64,000 nucleotides of DNA from Salinimonas lutimaris. Lineage in GTDB: Bacteria; Pseudomonadota; Gammaproteobacteria; Enterobacterales; Alteromonadaceae. Shown here piece by piece: positions 35,360-44,878 of the stretch (positions are counted from its first letter, which is position 1; every line of letters begins with the position of its first letter). The notes below the pieces were generated by a model. That model worked only from the letters and a program-made list of their open reading frames with translations. It did no database searches and was not told the origin of the DNA. The DNA lies in NCBI RefSeq assembly GCF_005222225.1, contig NZ_CP036536.1, positions 1,264,001 to 1,328,000 on the forward strand, in the 5' to 3' direction. Made by a program: the position numbers and the translations under genes.

Positions 35360-36643
35360 ATGAAAACTCAGGTAGCCCTAAAGGACACAGACTTTATATT
35401 TCTTAAAGTCAAAAATTTATGGACGCATTTTAAAAGTGAGTCTTTTGCGTTTAAGTGTATTTGTATGTATATATTTCTGGAGTATTTTAAACCTCAGGCT
35501 ATTTTTCCTGTTGTTGATATACTGCCATGGGCGCAAATTTTCTTAGTTTTTTCTTTTTTGGGGTTGTTTTTTGACAAAAAGTCTAATTCGAAAATAAATG
35601 GATTATATTTTTTAATAGTTATTTTCTTTTTAATTATAAATTTGTCTATATTATATGCGTTTAATCGTGCATGGGCGATGCAGCAATATATAATTTTCTC
35701 TCAATGGGTTTTAATAATATTTCTTATATCTTCAATAGTAACAACCAGAGAGCGTTTTTATATATTTTTTACTATTTTCTTTTTATGTTGTTTCAAAATT
35801 GCTTTCGGAACTGCAAAGAACTGGGTATTGAGGGGGTTTTCTTTTACTGGTTGGGGGCTAATGGGTCCTCCTGGATATTTCCAAAATTCAGGTGAGTTAG
35901 CTGTATTGATGTTGATATTTTTTCCTTTATCATATTATCTTTATGTTAATTTAAAGGATCACGTTAATAAATGGGAAAAGTACTTTCTACTAGTAGCTAC
36001 GATTTCTCCTATACTAACTTTACTCGGTTGTAGTAGTAGAGGTGCTCAATTAGCTTTGCTTCTTCAACTAGTAATAATGTTTTATCGAAAAATATTTAAG
36101 CCAAAATATTTGATCGTTATCGGGTTGGTAGCGGTGTTAGGTTGGCAGTTATTACCTCAAGAACAGAAAGAAAGATTTACAGAGATTGGAGAAGATAAAA
36201 CATCTATACAGAGACAGCTATATTGGGAAAACGGCTGGGAAATGATGAAAGAACATCCATTTTTAGGAGTGGGGTATTTTAATTTTCAGCCTTATTATCA
36301 AGTTCATTATCCCCAAGACATGCTTTATAAACGAGCTCAGTTGCCACATAACATATTTATACAAGTTGGAACTGATGCTGGGTTTATAGGTCTTTTGGTT
36401 TTTATGCTAATAATTTTAGGTAGCTTATTAATAAGGTTTCCAGCTAAATATATAGTTGAAGTAAGCCAGACAGATAAGTTATATAGTTCTATCTGGAGCG
36501 GGTTGAAAATAGGCATTATAGGGTTTGCGTTAGCTGGACAATTTGTAACTATTGCCTACTATCCTTTTTTATGGATATCTATTGCTTTGTTAATATCATT
36601 AAGTAAATCATTAGAAGGCACAATGAAGAAGAAAGTTTCATGA
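35360..36643 (+). CDS. O-antigen ligase/polymerase family protein (Wzy-like)
   Basis: Polytopic protein of 427 residues with about ten to twelve membrane helices and a large periplasmic loop. Likely polymerises the lipid-linked repeat unit. Within the loop before helix 9 are GNGWE-like residues (ENGWEMMKEHPFLGVGYFNFQPYY) and HNIFIQVGTDAGFIGLLVFML, which is the Wzy_C/O-antigen ligase signature (PHN...). Base composition falls abruptly here: codons become strongly A/T-ending compared with the genes up to 35.3 kb, and this low-GC character continues to 43.5 kb. That suggests a more recent origin for this block. ATGA overlap with the next gene. Polymerase versus ligase cannot be separated from sequence. 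Confidence 0.83.
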   Translation: MKTQVALKDTDFIFLKVKNLWTHFKSESFAFKCICMYIFLEYFKPQAIFPVVDILPWAQIFLVFSFLGLFFDKKSNSKINGLYFLIVIFFLIINLSILYAFNRAWAMQQYIIFSQWVLIIFLISSIVTTRERFYIFFTIFFLCCFKIAFGTAKNWVLRGFSFTGWGLMGPPGYFQNSGELAVLMLIFFPLSYYLYVNLKDHVNKWEKYFLLVATISPILTLLGCSSRGAQLALLLQLVIMFYRKIFKPKYLIVIGLVAVLGWQLLPQEQKERFTEIGEDKTSIQRQLYWENGWEMMKEHPFLGVGYFNFQPYYQVHYPQDMLYKRAQLPHNIFIQVGTDAGFIGLLVFMLIILGSLLIRFPAKYIVEVSQTDKLYSSIWSGLKIGIIGFALAGQFVTIAYYPFLWISIALLISLSKSLEGTMKKKVS

Positions 36644-37587
36644 GTAGATTAGTTTGGATTACGTGGGAAGAACAGCCAAGAAACAAGTCTATGGCAGATA
36701 TGTTAGGTGCTGACTTTTATAAAATAGAGGAAAAGAGATCTTTTTTACTTCGTTATTTTTTTTGTATAAAAAGAACAATCAGAGTTCTTTTTAAAAAATA
36801 TGATATAGTAATAGTTCAAAATCCATCTATGATTCTATGTGCAATCAGTGCTATCTTTAAACTTATTTTGGGCTATAAGCTAGTCATTGATGCCCATAAT
36901 GCGGGGATTTATCCAAAAGAAGGTCGTAGCAAATTTTTATTAAAATTAAATGATAGAATATTGAAAAGTTCTGATTTAGTTATAGTTACTAATGAATGTC
37001 TCGTCTCATATTTAAAAGAGCTAAATATACTATCTATACCTATAACAGATCCCCTACCTAAATATGATTCAGAAAATTATAAAAATACCAGAATAAAAAA
37101 TCAGATTTTCATTATTTGCTCCTGGTCTGAAGATGAGCCGATTCAATTGTATTTAGACTTAGCAAAAGATTTACCAGAGTACGAGTTCTACTTCTCGGGT
37201 AATTATAGGAAGTTTGATTTTAGCAACGCTATTATTCCAGAAAATGTTTTCTTATTAGGTTTTGTCGATGCTGAAGAGTATATAAAATTGCTTTTTACAT
37301 CCCTTGTTACCATAGATTTGACGTTACGTGACAGCTGTCTGGTGTGCGGTGCTTATGAGTCGATAAGCGCAGAGGTTCCAGTTATATTAACGGATAACTT
37401 AGTAAATCAAAGTACATTCTCTACAGCAGCGTTATATAGCACAATAGATAGAGTTAAACTTCGTGATAAGGTACTTGAGTCAAAAGATTTTGATCGAAAC
37501 AACATAATAAAATTTAAAGAAAGGTATGAAAAAGAATACGCGAAGAGTGTAGAACTTTTCTATAGTCTCCTAAATGCCAAGAACTAA
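36640..37587 (+). CDS. Glycosyltransferase, GT-B fold, low-GC
   Basis: A 315-residue GT4-like protein, shorter than its relatives. Seen: the N-terminal TWEEQPRNKSMAD, VIVQNPSMILCA, LVIDAHNAGIYP, and the C-terminal donor region TSLVTIDLTLRDSCLVCGAYESISAEVP, where the two conserved Glu residues lie. AT-rich codon use like the Wzy gene with which it overlaps by four bases (ATGA). It also overlaps the following reading frame if that gene's upstream start were used. Specificity unknown. Confidence 0.75.
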   Translation: MSRLVWITWEEQPRNKSMADMLGADFYKIEEKRSFLLRYFFCIKRTIRVLFKKYDIVIVQNPSMILCAISAIFKLILGYKLVIDAHNAGIYPKEGRSKFLLKLNDRILKSSDLVIVTNECLVSYLKELNILSIPITDPLPKYDSENYKNTRIKNQIFIICSWSEDEPIQLYLDLAKDLPEYEFYFSGNYRKFDFSNAIIPENVFLLGFVDAEEYIKLLFTSLVTIDLTLRDSCLVCGAYESISAEVPVILTDNLVNQSTFSTAALYSTIDRVKLRDKVLESKDFDRNNIIKFKERYEKEYAKSVELFYSLLNAKN

Positions 37588-37624
37588 ATTGAAATTATTT
37601 TTTAGTGTTTTAAGAGTACAGAAT

Positions 37625-38512
37625 ATGAAATATCGTTATCTGCTATTAATTTTTCTACCTTTTTTTTCGATATCAGGTGATTTTCGAGTAGAACCAGATA
37701 GGTATCCAAATGATTTCACCATTGTTGATAAGCATTGCATGCTACGTGGAGGAAATGTTTTTTCTTCTGACGCTACTAATACTGTCATTTCAGATGAAGA
37801 ATTTTACAGCGGTACGAAATCGATCAAAATGACAGTTAAGAAAGGTACTTTAGGCTTCGGTTCGTTTGGAGGGGTTATTAATTTTAAACATTGTTTACCT
37901 GATACTCCTCGATTGTACAAAGGCGACGAAGTGTGGGTTAGATTACGCTTATATGTTCCGGAGAACTTCGAGTACAACAAAAATGGCCGAAACAAATTTC
38001 TCAGATTTCGTAGTTTTCATGTAGAGGATGGTAAGTATGTGAGTGATGGCTACAATGATGTTTATTTAGATTCACACAATCTTAACGATTCTACAGCGAC
38101 GCCATTCGATTATATCTATGAAGGCAAACAAAGATGGTATCAGTTTGGAAAACCAACAGATTTTCTGTCGCAAGGAAAGTGGGAGACAGTGGAATACTAT
38201 CTTAAACTTGATGATAAAAGTCGTTCCGAGGGTGGTAATCCTATTATGAGGTTTTGGAAAAATGGACAACTCATAGGCGAGACATATGATAGAGCAAACT
38301 TGAAATCAGCAAACACATTCATAAGTGCTTTGTATATATTTACTTACTGGGATAACAAAGGGGCTCATAAAACGCAATCGTTATTTGTCGATGATTTCTT
38401 TCTAACAACAAATTTTCCTAGCGACTTTGACAGCAATGGGAATCGTTATATTGGGATGGGTAATGGTCACACTACACCATGGCAAACAATGAAATGCCCC
38501 GTTGTTGAATGA
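37625..38512 (+). CDS. Secreted heparin-lyase-like/jelly-roll protein of the polysaccharide locus
   Basis: Probably acts on or binds the exported polysaccharide. The start is set at ATG 37625 (MKYRYLLLIFLPFFSISG), which gives a signal peptide; an upstream ATG at 37574 would overlap the glycosyltransferase and lacks a signal sequence. The 295 residues contain a beta-rich concanavalin A-like region. VWVRLRLYVPENFEYN, GKWETVEYYLKLDDKS, GGNPIMRFWKNGQLIGE and TYWDNKGAHKTQSLFVDDFFL resemble the single-domain polysaccharide lyase (heparin lyase) group. A lyase in an EPS locus would trim or release chains. Catalytic residues are not confidently assigned, so a carbohydrate-binding role is also possible. 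Two Cys near the start may pair. Confidence 0.6.
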   Translation: MKYRYLLLIFLPFFSISGDFRVEPDRYPNDFTIVDKHCMLRGGNVFSSDATNTVISDEEFYSGTKSIKMTVKKGTLGFGSFGGVINFKHCLPDTPRLYKGDEVWVRLRLYVPENFEYNKNGRNKFLRFRSFHVEDGKYVSDGYNDVYLDSHNLNDSTATPFDYIYEGKQRWYQFGKPTDFLSQGKWETVEYYLKLDDKSRSEGGNPIMRFWKNGQLIGETYDRANLKSANTFISALYIFTYWDNKGAHKTQSLFVDDFFLTTNFPSDFDSNGNRYIGMGNGHTTPWQTMKCPVVE

Positions 38513-38739
38513 AAAATTTTCGGCGTGAATTAAAAATAAAGTCAGAGACTGTAAGATTATCTGGGTAAGTGGCTGTTTATCATAGTGATACGTGGTCACT
38601 GCACATAATCATAAGCTGACTCATTGCTACTTCCCTATCTCTCTGGCATTTATCGTGTAACTGACTTACGGATTTTTGGCGGATAGTCGAAAATGACACT
38701 CAGAGGCTCTCAGTTAATGCTACAAAGCAAGCTAATCGT
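38513..38739. other. Intergenic stretch, no gene recognised
   Basis: About 230 bases between the lyase-like gene and the transposase remnant. No convincing open frame; it may hold further IS debris. Confidence 0.4.
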
Positions 38740-39715
38740 TGGATATTAGTCGCTCCATTTGTCAGCGAACTCTGTCGGAGCCAGTTCCGCTTCAGCCAGT
38801 ATAGCCGCGCCGTAAATTCGTTTCAGGTCATCGGCAATCACCTTGCGTTGATTCCAATTCATATAGCGCAGCGAGTGGTGAATTTGATGCACAATACACA
38901 ATTATACTGTGTTTTTGGATAACCGGCTTCGATGGCTTCAGGGAAGCCTTTCAGACCATCGCAGCAAGCAATAAAGATATCCAGCACGCCATGGTTTTTA
39001 AGTTCGTTCATCACAGACAACCAGAACTTAGCGCCTCGGTTTGTGCCATCTATAAACTTAACAATGCCTTTTCACCATCAGCAACGAAGCCGAGTGCCAT
39101 ATAAACCGATTTATTATGTACCGCACCAGAATCCCGATTGCGTACCATAAGACAATCCAAGTAAACGACAGAACAAAGCGCGTCCAATTGGCGCTGCTGC
39201 CATTATTTTACTTCATCTGTTACCTGCTCATTGGTAAATTGAGAGATAAAGGTGGGCGAGACTTCTACGTCGTAAGATTCCTCAAAATGGGCCTGGATAT
39301 CTCGAATTGTCATCCCTCGGGCATAAAGCGAGATAATCCTTTCATCGAAGAAGTTAAGCTGCTTCTCGCCTTTTTTACCGAGTTTCGATTCAAAGCTACA
39401 ATAGTGAACACGAGAAATAACCAGCTCTACCTCACCGTGAAAAGAGCGAAGTTTTACTGGATTTACCATTTCTGGAATTGCCGGAATTCTTACCTTAAAG
39501 TGTATGTTTAGCATAACTAAGATGCTGTTCCATCTCAGCATTCTAAGCGCGTCCAGCAACCCTTTTGTTAGCTGTTTAAGTAACCCTGCTTCACCGAGGA
39601 TGTCTTCGGGGGGATCACAGCCTTCTAAAAGCTGATCGATAAATTTGCCTGATATTGACATTCTGTATTTTTTTCGACAGGTTAAGAATGCCTTTTACAC
39701 AGATATTTTACACTC
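38740..39715 (-). pseudogene. Remnant of an IS256/mutator-family transposase with right end
   Basis: The minus strand from 39661 down encodes, in pieces and with several frameshifts and stops, the IS256-type transposase. MSISGKFIDQLLEGCDPPE opens, with GLLKQLTKGLLDA and SLYARGMTIRDIQAHFEES (frame at 39203-39661). Further pieces are VYLDCLMVRNRDSGAVHNKSV, GAKFWLSVMNELKNHGV, ACCDGLKGFPEAIEAGYPKT and IHHSLRYMNWNQRKVIADDL. It then ends near 38755 without the last quarter of the protein. An AT-rich end (TTTTACACAGATATTTTACAC, about 39690-39712) matches this family's terminal repeats. No left end was found, so it is dead. It separates the lyase gene from the minus-strand genes of the AT-rich block. 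Confidence 0.85.
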
Positions 39716-39767
39716 TCTAGAGTCACGTAACACAATTTTATGATGAGGTAGCTTTTATATTTTCCAC

Positions 39768-41000
39768 TTAGTCAAGGTGTAAATACTCTACTTCTGGATT
39801 GTTAATCTTTACAGCAACATTACTGTTAACTTTACCAGAGTATTTATTTTGTATTAAACTCTTGATCCGGTCTGTAGACGATTGTGGTGAGATATTTTTT
39901 ATGGCCCACTCTCTTCCATTATAATTTTTATAATTTTTGACCAGATATAAAATTGCTTCATTACAGCATGAATCATGCCCAATCATGCCTGTGGATTCAT
40001 TGATATAACTTTTATTTACACCCCTGTTTTCAGCCACACAAAATACAGGTGTGTTACAAGATAAACTTTCAAATAAAACTCTATTACTTCCTTCTTTCAA
40101 GCTAAAAAGAACCGATACTTTAGACTCATTATATAACTCAATTAGCTCATTTTGATTGACGCCATTAGATACAAAAATATTATTTTGTAAGTTTTTACTT
40201 TCTAGATGAAGAGATATATCATCTGAGTTCCCTCCCCAACCCGCACAAACAATTCTACATTTAATGTCAGGATTGACTTTGACAAGGTCGTCGACAATTT
40301 CAATAAATCGATATACTCTTTTTACAGGATTATTATTTGCGACATACAGTAAATCCCATTTTTTATTTAAGTTATTATAATTGATGAATTTATCTTGGTT
40401 CACCCAATTCGATGCGCCTATGTCAATAACATCCACACTGGGATACATTGTAGAAATTAAGGCTCTATCATCTAAATCAGTTGCTTGAATTATAAGATCA
40501 TCGGCAGCTTCGCAAAAAGCTAAAATATCAATATCCGCATAACCAGTCCAACTCGGTTCCAATATAAACAAATATTTTTCATTTAAATCTTTAAACTTAC
40601 TAGAGTTAAGTAGAGTTCTGAATGAAGATGTAAAAGATACAAGTAAAACACCTTTTAAATCCAATTTATCATTTTTATAAATTGGACTGCTTAATTCAAT
40701 AATACGAGAGTCAATCTTATCGTAATCAGTATCATCTTTTTTTAGGGCTTTTATAAAACTATGTTTTTTCTTGATTTTATATAACTCTTTTAGAGCTATT
40801 TGGTTTTGCCCATCGTATCGAATAGCTTTTAAAATTTTATTTAATTTTTTCTCTAAAGACAGGCCGGGAACCTTGGCACTGAGATAAGTTGCAAATGAGA
40901 AAATTCGAGAAAAATGAAGATGGAAAACTGATTGTATGTATTCTTTTCTTTGTCTTTTCATTGTAAATAACATAATAGAAATATACATAAGTATAAACAT
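39768..41000 (-). CDS. Glycosyltransferase family 1/4 protein, AT-rich
   Basis: A 410-residue GT-B protein. The N-terminal 110 residues are basic and without recognised motifs. LFILEPSWTGYADIDIL is an acceptor-domain segment, followed by KWDLLYVANNNPVKRVYRFIEIVD at the domain junction and CRIVCAGWGGNSDDI. LFSLKEGSNRVLFESLSCNTPV carries the donor-binding Glu residues (here EGSNRVLFE, the usual E-x7-E). The start is uncertain: ATG 41000 or 40961 (MKRQRKEYIQ); the first 13 residues are hydrophobic. Strongly AT-rich. It stands alone on the minus strand next to the dead IS element, with no obvious promoter partner. Could be a late addition to the locus. Confidence 0.75.
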   Translation of the reverse strand: MFILMYISIMLFTMKRQRKEYIQSVFHLHFSRIFSFATYLSAKVPGLSLEKKLNKILKAIRYDGQNQIALKELYKIKKKHSFIKALKKDDTDYDKIDSRIIELSSPIYKNDKLDLKGVLLVSFTSSFRTLLNSSKFKDLNEKYLFILEPSWTGYADIDILAFCEAADDLIIQATDLDDRALISTMYPSVDVIDIGASNWVNQDKFINYNNLNKKWDLLYVANNNPVKRVYRFIEIVDDLVKVNPDIKCRIVCAGWGGNSDDISLHLESKNLQNNIFVSNGVNQNELIELYNESKVSVLFSLKEGSNRVLFESLSCNTPVFCVAENRGVNKSYINESTGMIGHDSCCNEAILYLVKNYKNYNGREWAIKNISPQSSTDRIKSLIQNKYSGKVNSNVAVKINNPEVEYLHLD

Positions 41001-41512
41001 TAATTGTTTAACTTGTACATAGTCTATTTATATGTAAATCTATTATTTTTCTCTTTTTATATAACTAAAAATTATTGCACTTAATAGGATTATATATGCC
41101 TCCGGAATAAAGGTGAAAAAGTTCACCACTCGTGTTAAAAGGTGAGATGATAGCAACTGCTTGCAAGTACTCCTCTGCAATAGGCTAAAAATATGGATAT
41201 TTATTATGATTTACGAGCAGTTGATTGAGTGGTAACGATAGCAGATCATGGTGAGCTTGCGTGTAAATTTGAGTTGCCGCAAGCTCGCCAAATACAGATA
41301 TGAGAGTCCCAATATTATCAACCCGGACGACAATTGCATTCGAATTCAGAAAAACCAGCACTAATTACACAGGCAAAGGCTTTTAAGCGCGGAAGTCAAG
41401 TCGCAAAGTTTAGATATCAGAGCTATTAATTACCTTTAGTGCGTGCGAGATTAAAGAAAATTAAAGGTCTGAAAAAATCCCGGTGTAAGTAAAATCATCG
41501 ATTGTTGTCTCC
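41001..41512. other. AT-rich intergenic region, no gene recognised
   Basis: About 510 bases between a glycosyltransferase start and the repeat before the broken acyltransferase. Short frames such as that through 41230-41420 show no motif and have stops; they may be decayed mobile-element debris but nothing supports a named family. Confidence 0.4.
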
Positions 41513-41561
41513 TTAAAAATCAAAAAATCAAAAAATCAAAAAATCAAAAAATAAAAAAATC
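41513..41561. repeat. 8-bp tandem repeat CAAAAAAT
   Basis: Four exact copies (41521-41552) flanked by degenerate ones on each side. It lies 17 bases beyond the acyltransferase pseudogene's stop, so it is not inside a reading frame. Possible slippage site. Confidence 0.8.
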
Positions 41562-41578
41562 GAAGTCGCGCTTTTCAT

Positions 41579-42638
41579 TTACTTCCCATTAAAAATAAAT
41601 TTCAACATTTCATTTTTTTCAATAAAAATTTTGTGAGCTGCATAAGATATAAGTGCAGTAAATACTACAAGTACAGAAAAACCTATGTAAGCGTTTGGGT
41701 TAAAATCAATAATAAAATCTGCAATAAGCATTAAGATTAAATAGTGAAATAGATATACACTATACGAGGCTTCAGATAATTTTGACATGATTGAGGATTG
41801 CTTTGAAAATGCCATTTTAAAGACTTTGAAGCAAAGCGCTATAGCAAACCACTGCGAAAGCGTATATAGGTATTCTTTGGTGATGGATGAAATAAACCCT
41901 TCTCCAAGAAAGTTGTAAGTTAAAACTGCTGAAACAATCAATATAATGTAAATGCCCGAGTTTGTCTGAATTATTGAATTTAAAAGTTTTTTATTGCAGC
42001 TTATTAAATACCCGAAGGCAAAGAAAATATAATTATAAAGCAGCGAGTAGGGAGAAAATACTCCCCACTTTTCAATGTAAATGGGTATACCAATTTTATT
42101 CAAAAACATAATGCCAAGTGCAAAAATTGGCATTGCGAACAGGATAAGCCAGGAGTTGGTTATACAACTTGAGGAATTTCATAGATTAAATTTGGTTACG
42201 AAATGATGTAAAAGTGCGGTTATTAGAAAGAAGTATACTAGGTCAACTAAAAACCATAAATGTACAATATATCTTCCAGAAACAATATAATCTATTAGTG
42301 ATAGATTTAACCAACCTTCATTAAGTAAAAAGTAGTGTAAAAGCAAATTAAAAGTAAAAAGAGTGGATACAAGAGGAATAGCAATTCTGGGTATACGAAC
42401 TCTTAAAAATTTTAAAGTGCCATACTTATTCAATGTTAAGTAACAAAAAAACCAGATACAACAAAGAATGCTGGCAGAAGATTTCGACTATGTAGTACAT
42501 CACATTGCTAGTACTATCATTATAGATAGGCAAAACATGCTTAGGGCTAAAAATTTGAGCTGCATGTATTACAATGCCCAGTAACATAAGCACTGCTCGC
42601 ATAGAGTCAAAATAGTAGAGCCTTTCGTTGTCTCTCAT
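41579..42638 (-). pseudogene. Broken acyltransferase 3 (O-acetyltransferase) gene
   Basis: The minus strand encodes an acyltransferase-3 family membrane protein in broken frames. The start is MRDNERLYYFDSMRAVLMLLGIVIHA (ATG 42638). The expected PAFFVVSGFF motif is found only in another frame near 42460. After a further one-base shift comes the second part (LTLNKYGTLKFLRVRIPRI, HLWFLVDLVYFF). This ends at an in-frame TGA at 42179-42181, after which the same frame continues uninterrupted (ILFAMPIFALGIMFLNK) to 41579. There are thus at least two frameshifts and one nonsense mutation, and the intact enzyme would have had about 350 residues and ten helices. Sequencing error is possible for one lesion but not likely for all. 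Acetylation by this enzyme is presumably lost. Confidence 0.88.
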
Positions 42639-42674
42639 AAAGTAAATTCTTTTAGATTATTGTAATTAGTATCT

Positions 42675-43493
42675 TCATTGTTGAAATAAAGAAAAACCTT
42701 TAAGCTTTTTTTTGTGGAATTCTATTTTTTCATTTAAATAGTCCTGATCTAATTGCTCCAGTATTCCAAATTTTTCGGTGTTTTTGAATGCATGACTTTT
42801 TTTGTGGTTGATATATTGTTCTGGTAACTCTATAAAATCTGCTATTTTTTCTAAATTTGAACCAATTTCTTTTGTTTTAACAGTAAAGAGTTTGTTTGGA
42901 TGGATTGTTTGCAATACATTTTTATTATGATCAGCCCAGTATGAAAGATATCCGTCTAAAGTATATAAACCATTTTTCTTAAGTATTTCTTCTTCTGCAG
43001 GATGGCTTAATAATCGATGCTGAAATCTATGTTCTCTAATAGCAACCCATTGCTTTGTTGTTGTACGGCGTAGTGAGTCGTTTATGAAAGATTCTAACCA
43101 TTCTCTAGGTTCGCGATACGTAAGTATGAATTTAGCATCATTAAACTCTGCTTGAAGTTGCTCCATAAGGAAATAGTTTAGTTGGGACGAATCTATATCC
43201 AGACATAGTCTTTTATCACGCGCTTGTATATATTTCTTGATTTGTTTTTCAGTTAATTCTTTGTTTTCAAATTCTAATATTTTTTCAATAAAAGAATCAC
43301 TTTCTGGCTCGTGGCTTGCCCTAACAGAATTTTCAAAAATTTCTGCTATGGAGTGCGTTCCAGTTTTTGCTGCACCTACACAATAAACTCTGCACTCTCG
43401 TTTGTAATGGTATCGTGTGGAAAGTTCTTTAAGTTTGTTGCTAATGCGCTTCATTTTATTGTTTAGCATTGTATTAACTGCCCCGGGGTACAT
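42675..43493 (-). CDS. Sulfotransferase family protein
   Basis: PAPS-dependent sulfotransferase. The 5'-PSB loop is YCVGAAKTGTHSIAEIFEN (about 37-55, Lys and Thr-His). The 3'-phosphate site is FILTYREPREWLESFINDSLR (about 124-144). At the end come FIELPEQYINHKKSHAF and a basic tail. The length is 272 residues from ATG 43493; an internal ATG at 43469 is also plausible. No membrane segment or signal peptide. It lies in the AT-rich block beside the dead acyltransferase. The second of three sulfotransferase genes, unrelated in detail to the one at 25.4 kb, so it probably sulfates a different sugar. Confidence 0.83.
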   Translation of the reverse strand: MYPGAVNTMLNNKMKRISNKLKELSTRYHYKRECRVYCVGAAKTGTHSIAEIFENSVRASHEPESDSFIEKILEFENKELTEKQIKKYIQARDKRLCLDIDSSQLNYFLMEQLQAEFNDAKFILTYREPREWLESFINDSLRRTTTKQWVAIREHRFQHRLLSHPAEEEILKKNGLYTLDGYLSYWADHNKNVLQTIHPNKLFTVKTKEIGSNLEKIADFIELPEQYINHKKSHAFKNTEKFGILEQLDQDYLNEKIEFHKKKLKGFSLFQQ

Positions 43494-43582
43494 ATTATAT
43501 TTATATATTTCATCATCAAAAATAGAGAGATTTCTTCATTGTCGAAAGTAAATAATGTCTCTTAATCTTTGACTCTATTAAT

Positions 43583-44776
43583 TCATATAAGTTTTTTGTT
43601 TAGACTATCAAAAGTTTGCGAAAATAAGCTTTTTCCTCGCACAATAGCATCTTTGTTCTCTTTTAAAAGCTCTGAATAGGGTGTTTCAAGTAACATTGTT
43701 ATCTTGTCACTTATCGCCTGTTCTTCTTCTGCAATATCCAGAGCCCGGTGTCCTAACCCAATCGTGTCCAGAACCCCTGTATTTTTAGGCTCATAGCCAA
43801 CGTTTATTCCTGGTACGTCGCCAAGCAGGCAGCTGATAGTCATGTGCAAGCGCATGCCCACAAAGTAGATGCCATGTTCAGCCACATATTTGATTAGGTC
43901 ATCAGGCTGATAACGAGGTTTAGATACAGTAACACGGGCTAAATCAGAATCACTCAGATTCGCTTGGTTGACTATTTCATCATGAAGCTTGGAATCGTCT
44001 TTGTAGGTTGCAACACCCTGACATGTAGAGATAAATTCAATAGCGTACTGCGTTTTAAGTAATTGTTTTAGAATGCTAACCGCTTTTTGTTTAAGCTCAT
44101 CTTCTGCTATACCCAACCAACCCCGAAAATTTAAAAATATTTTCTGACGCTTCGGGTGGGGTAGGGGACCCGGTTCAAAGCCAAGCGCTACATCGCCGGT
44201 CAGCGTAGATTTAGTCATGACTTCCGCATCTTCGAGCTTTTCTAAGTAACCCACAGAGTGCTTTTCCCTTACCCAAATATGCGAGATTGTTTTTAACATT
44301 GCGCGCGCTTTTGAACCCGGGCCTTCAAAAGGACCTAACGACTGACCAACAATATATATATTTTTATTCAGGGCTTTTAAACTTTGTAATACCGGTAACA
44401 ACTCACTGTAATCATAGTATTCGTGGATAAAACCACCGGGCATCAATATCACTGCGTCAGCATCTTTTACTAAGCGGTATTTTTCTCTGAACCCGGCTTC
44501 GAGTTGTGCCATACCAAAGCTCATCGTCTCCAGAAGTTTGCCTATGAAAGGCTTTTCCAGATACTGACTTAGCTTGTGTGGTGTTTGAGCTGCGGGGCTC
44601 AAAAATTCGTTTAGAATAACCGGGGCTTTAATAAAAGCCTGGTGGTTATAGTTATCGCAGGTAGCAATAGTGACTTTTGCATTACAGTATTTATTTAGTC
44701 CCTGCTCAAGAGCATCAAGCAGCAGTTGATCACCACCATTTGATGCAATGCTGTGTACAACCATTATTTTTTTCAT
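43583..44776 (-). CDS. Polysaccharide pyruvyl transferase family protein
   Basis: Transfers pyruvate from PEP to a sugar of the polysaccharide as a ketal, adding negative charge. The 397 residues begin VVHSIASNGGDQLLLDALEQG, the GN-like start of the PS_pyruv_trans family. LMPGGFIHEYYDYSE, YIVGQSLGPFEGPGSKA and VRESK-like WVREKHSVGYLEKL follow. The terminal signature is FVGMRLHMTISCLLGDVPGINVGYEPKN. No signal peptide. GC content rises again here compared with the block before it, so the AT-rich island ends at about 43.5 kb. Divergent genes are absent; it shares the minus strand with prsT, separated by a terminator. Substrate unknown. Confidence 0.85.
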   Translation of the reverse strand: MKKIMVVHSIASNGGDQLLLDALEQGLNKYCNAKVTIATCDNYNHQAFIKAPVILNEFLSPAAQTPHKLSQYLEKPFIGKLLETMSFGMAQLEAGFREKYRLVKDADAVILMPGGFIHEYYDYSELLPVLQSLKALNKNIYIVGQSLGPFEGPGSKARAMLKTISHIWVREKHSVGYLEKLEDAEVMTKSTLTGDVALGFEPGPLPHPKRQKIFLNFRGWLGIAEDELKQKAVSILKQLLKTQYAIEFISTCQGVATYKDDSKLHDEIVNQANLSDSDLARVTVSKPRYQPDDLIKYVAEHGIYFVGMRLHMTISCLLGDVPGINVGYEPKNTGVLDTIGLGHRALDIAEEEQAISDKITMLLETPYSELLKENKDAIVRGKSLFSQTFDSLNKKLI

Positions 44777-44828
44777 AAAGAATCCGAGTAAGCTACTGCC
44801 AGATTATAGGCACATTATTTATCAAGCA

Positions 44829-44858
44829 TAAAAAAAGAGTGGAATTTACCACTCTTTA
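44829..44858 (-). terminator. Terminator after prsT
   Basis: Hairpin AAAGAGTGGTAAATTCCACTCTTT followed by T residues on the minus strand, 21 bases beyond the prsT stop. Confidence 0.8.
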
Positions 44859-44878
44859 TCCTGTAACAGTAAGTGATT

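Noticed and set aside
39116..39511. 131-residue plus-strand frame across the IS remnant
   Set aside because: Antisense of the degraded transposase.
41160..41450. Possible decayed gene or integrase in the AT-rich gap
   Set aside because: No motif could be recognised in any frame; left as unassigned intergenic DNA.
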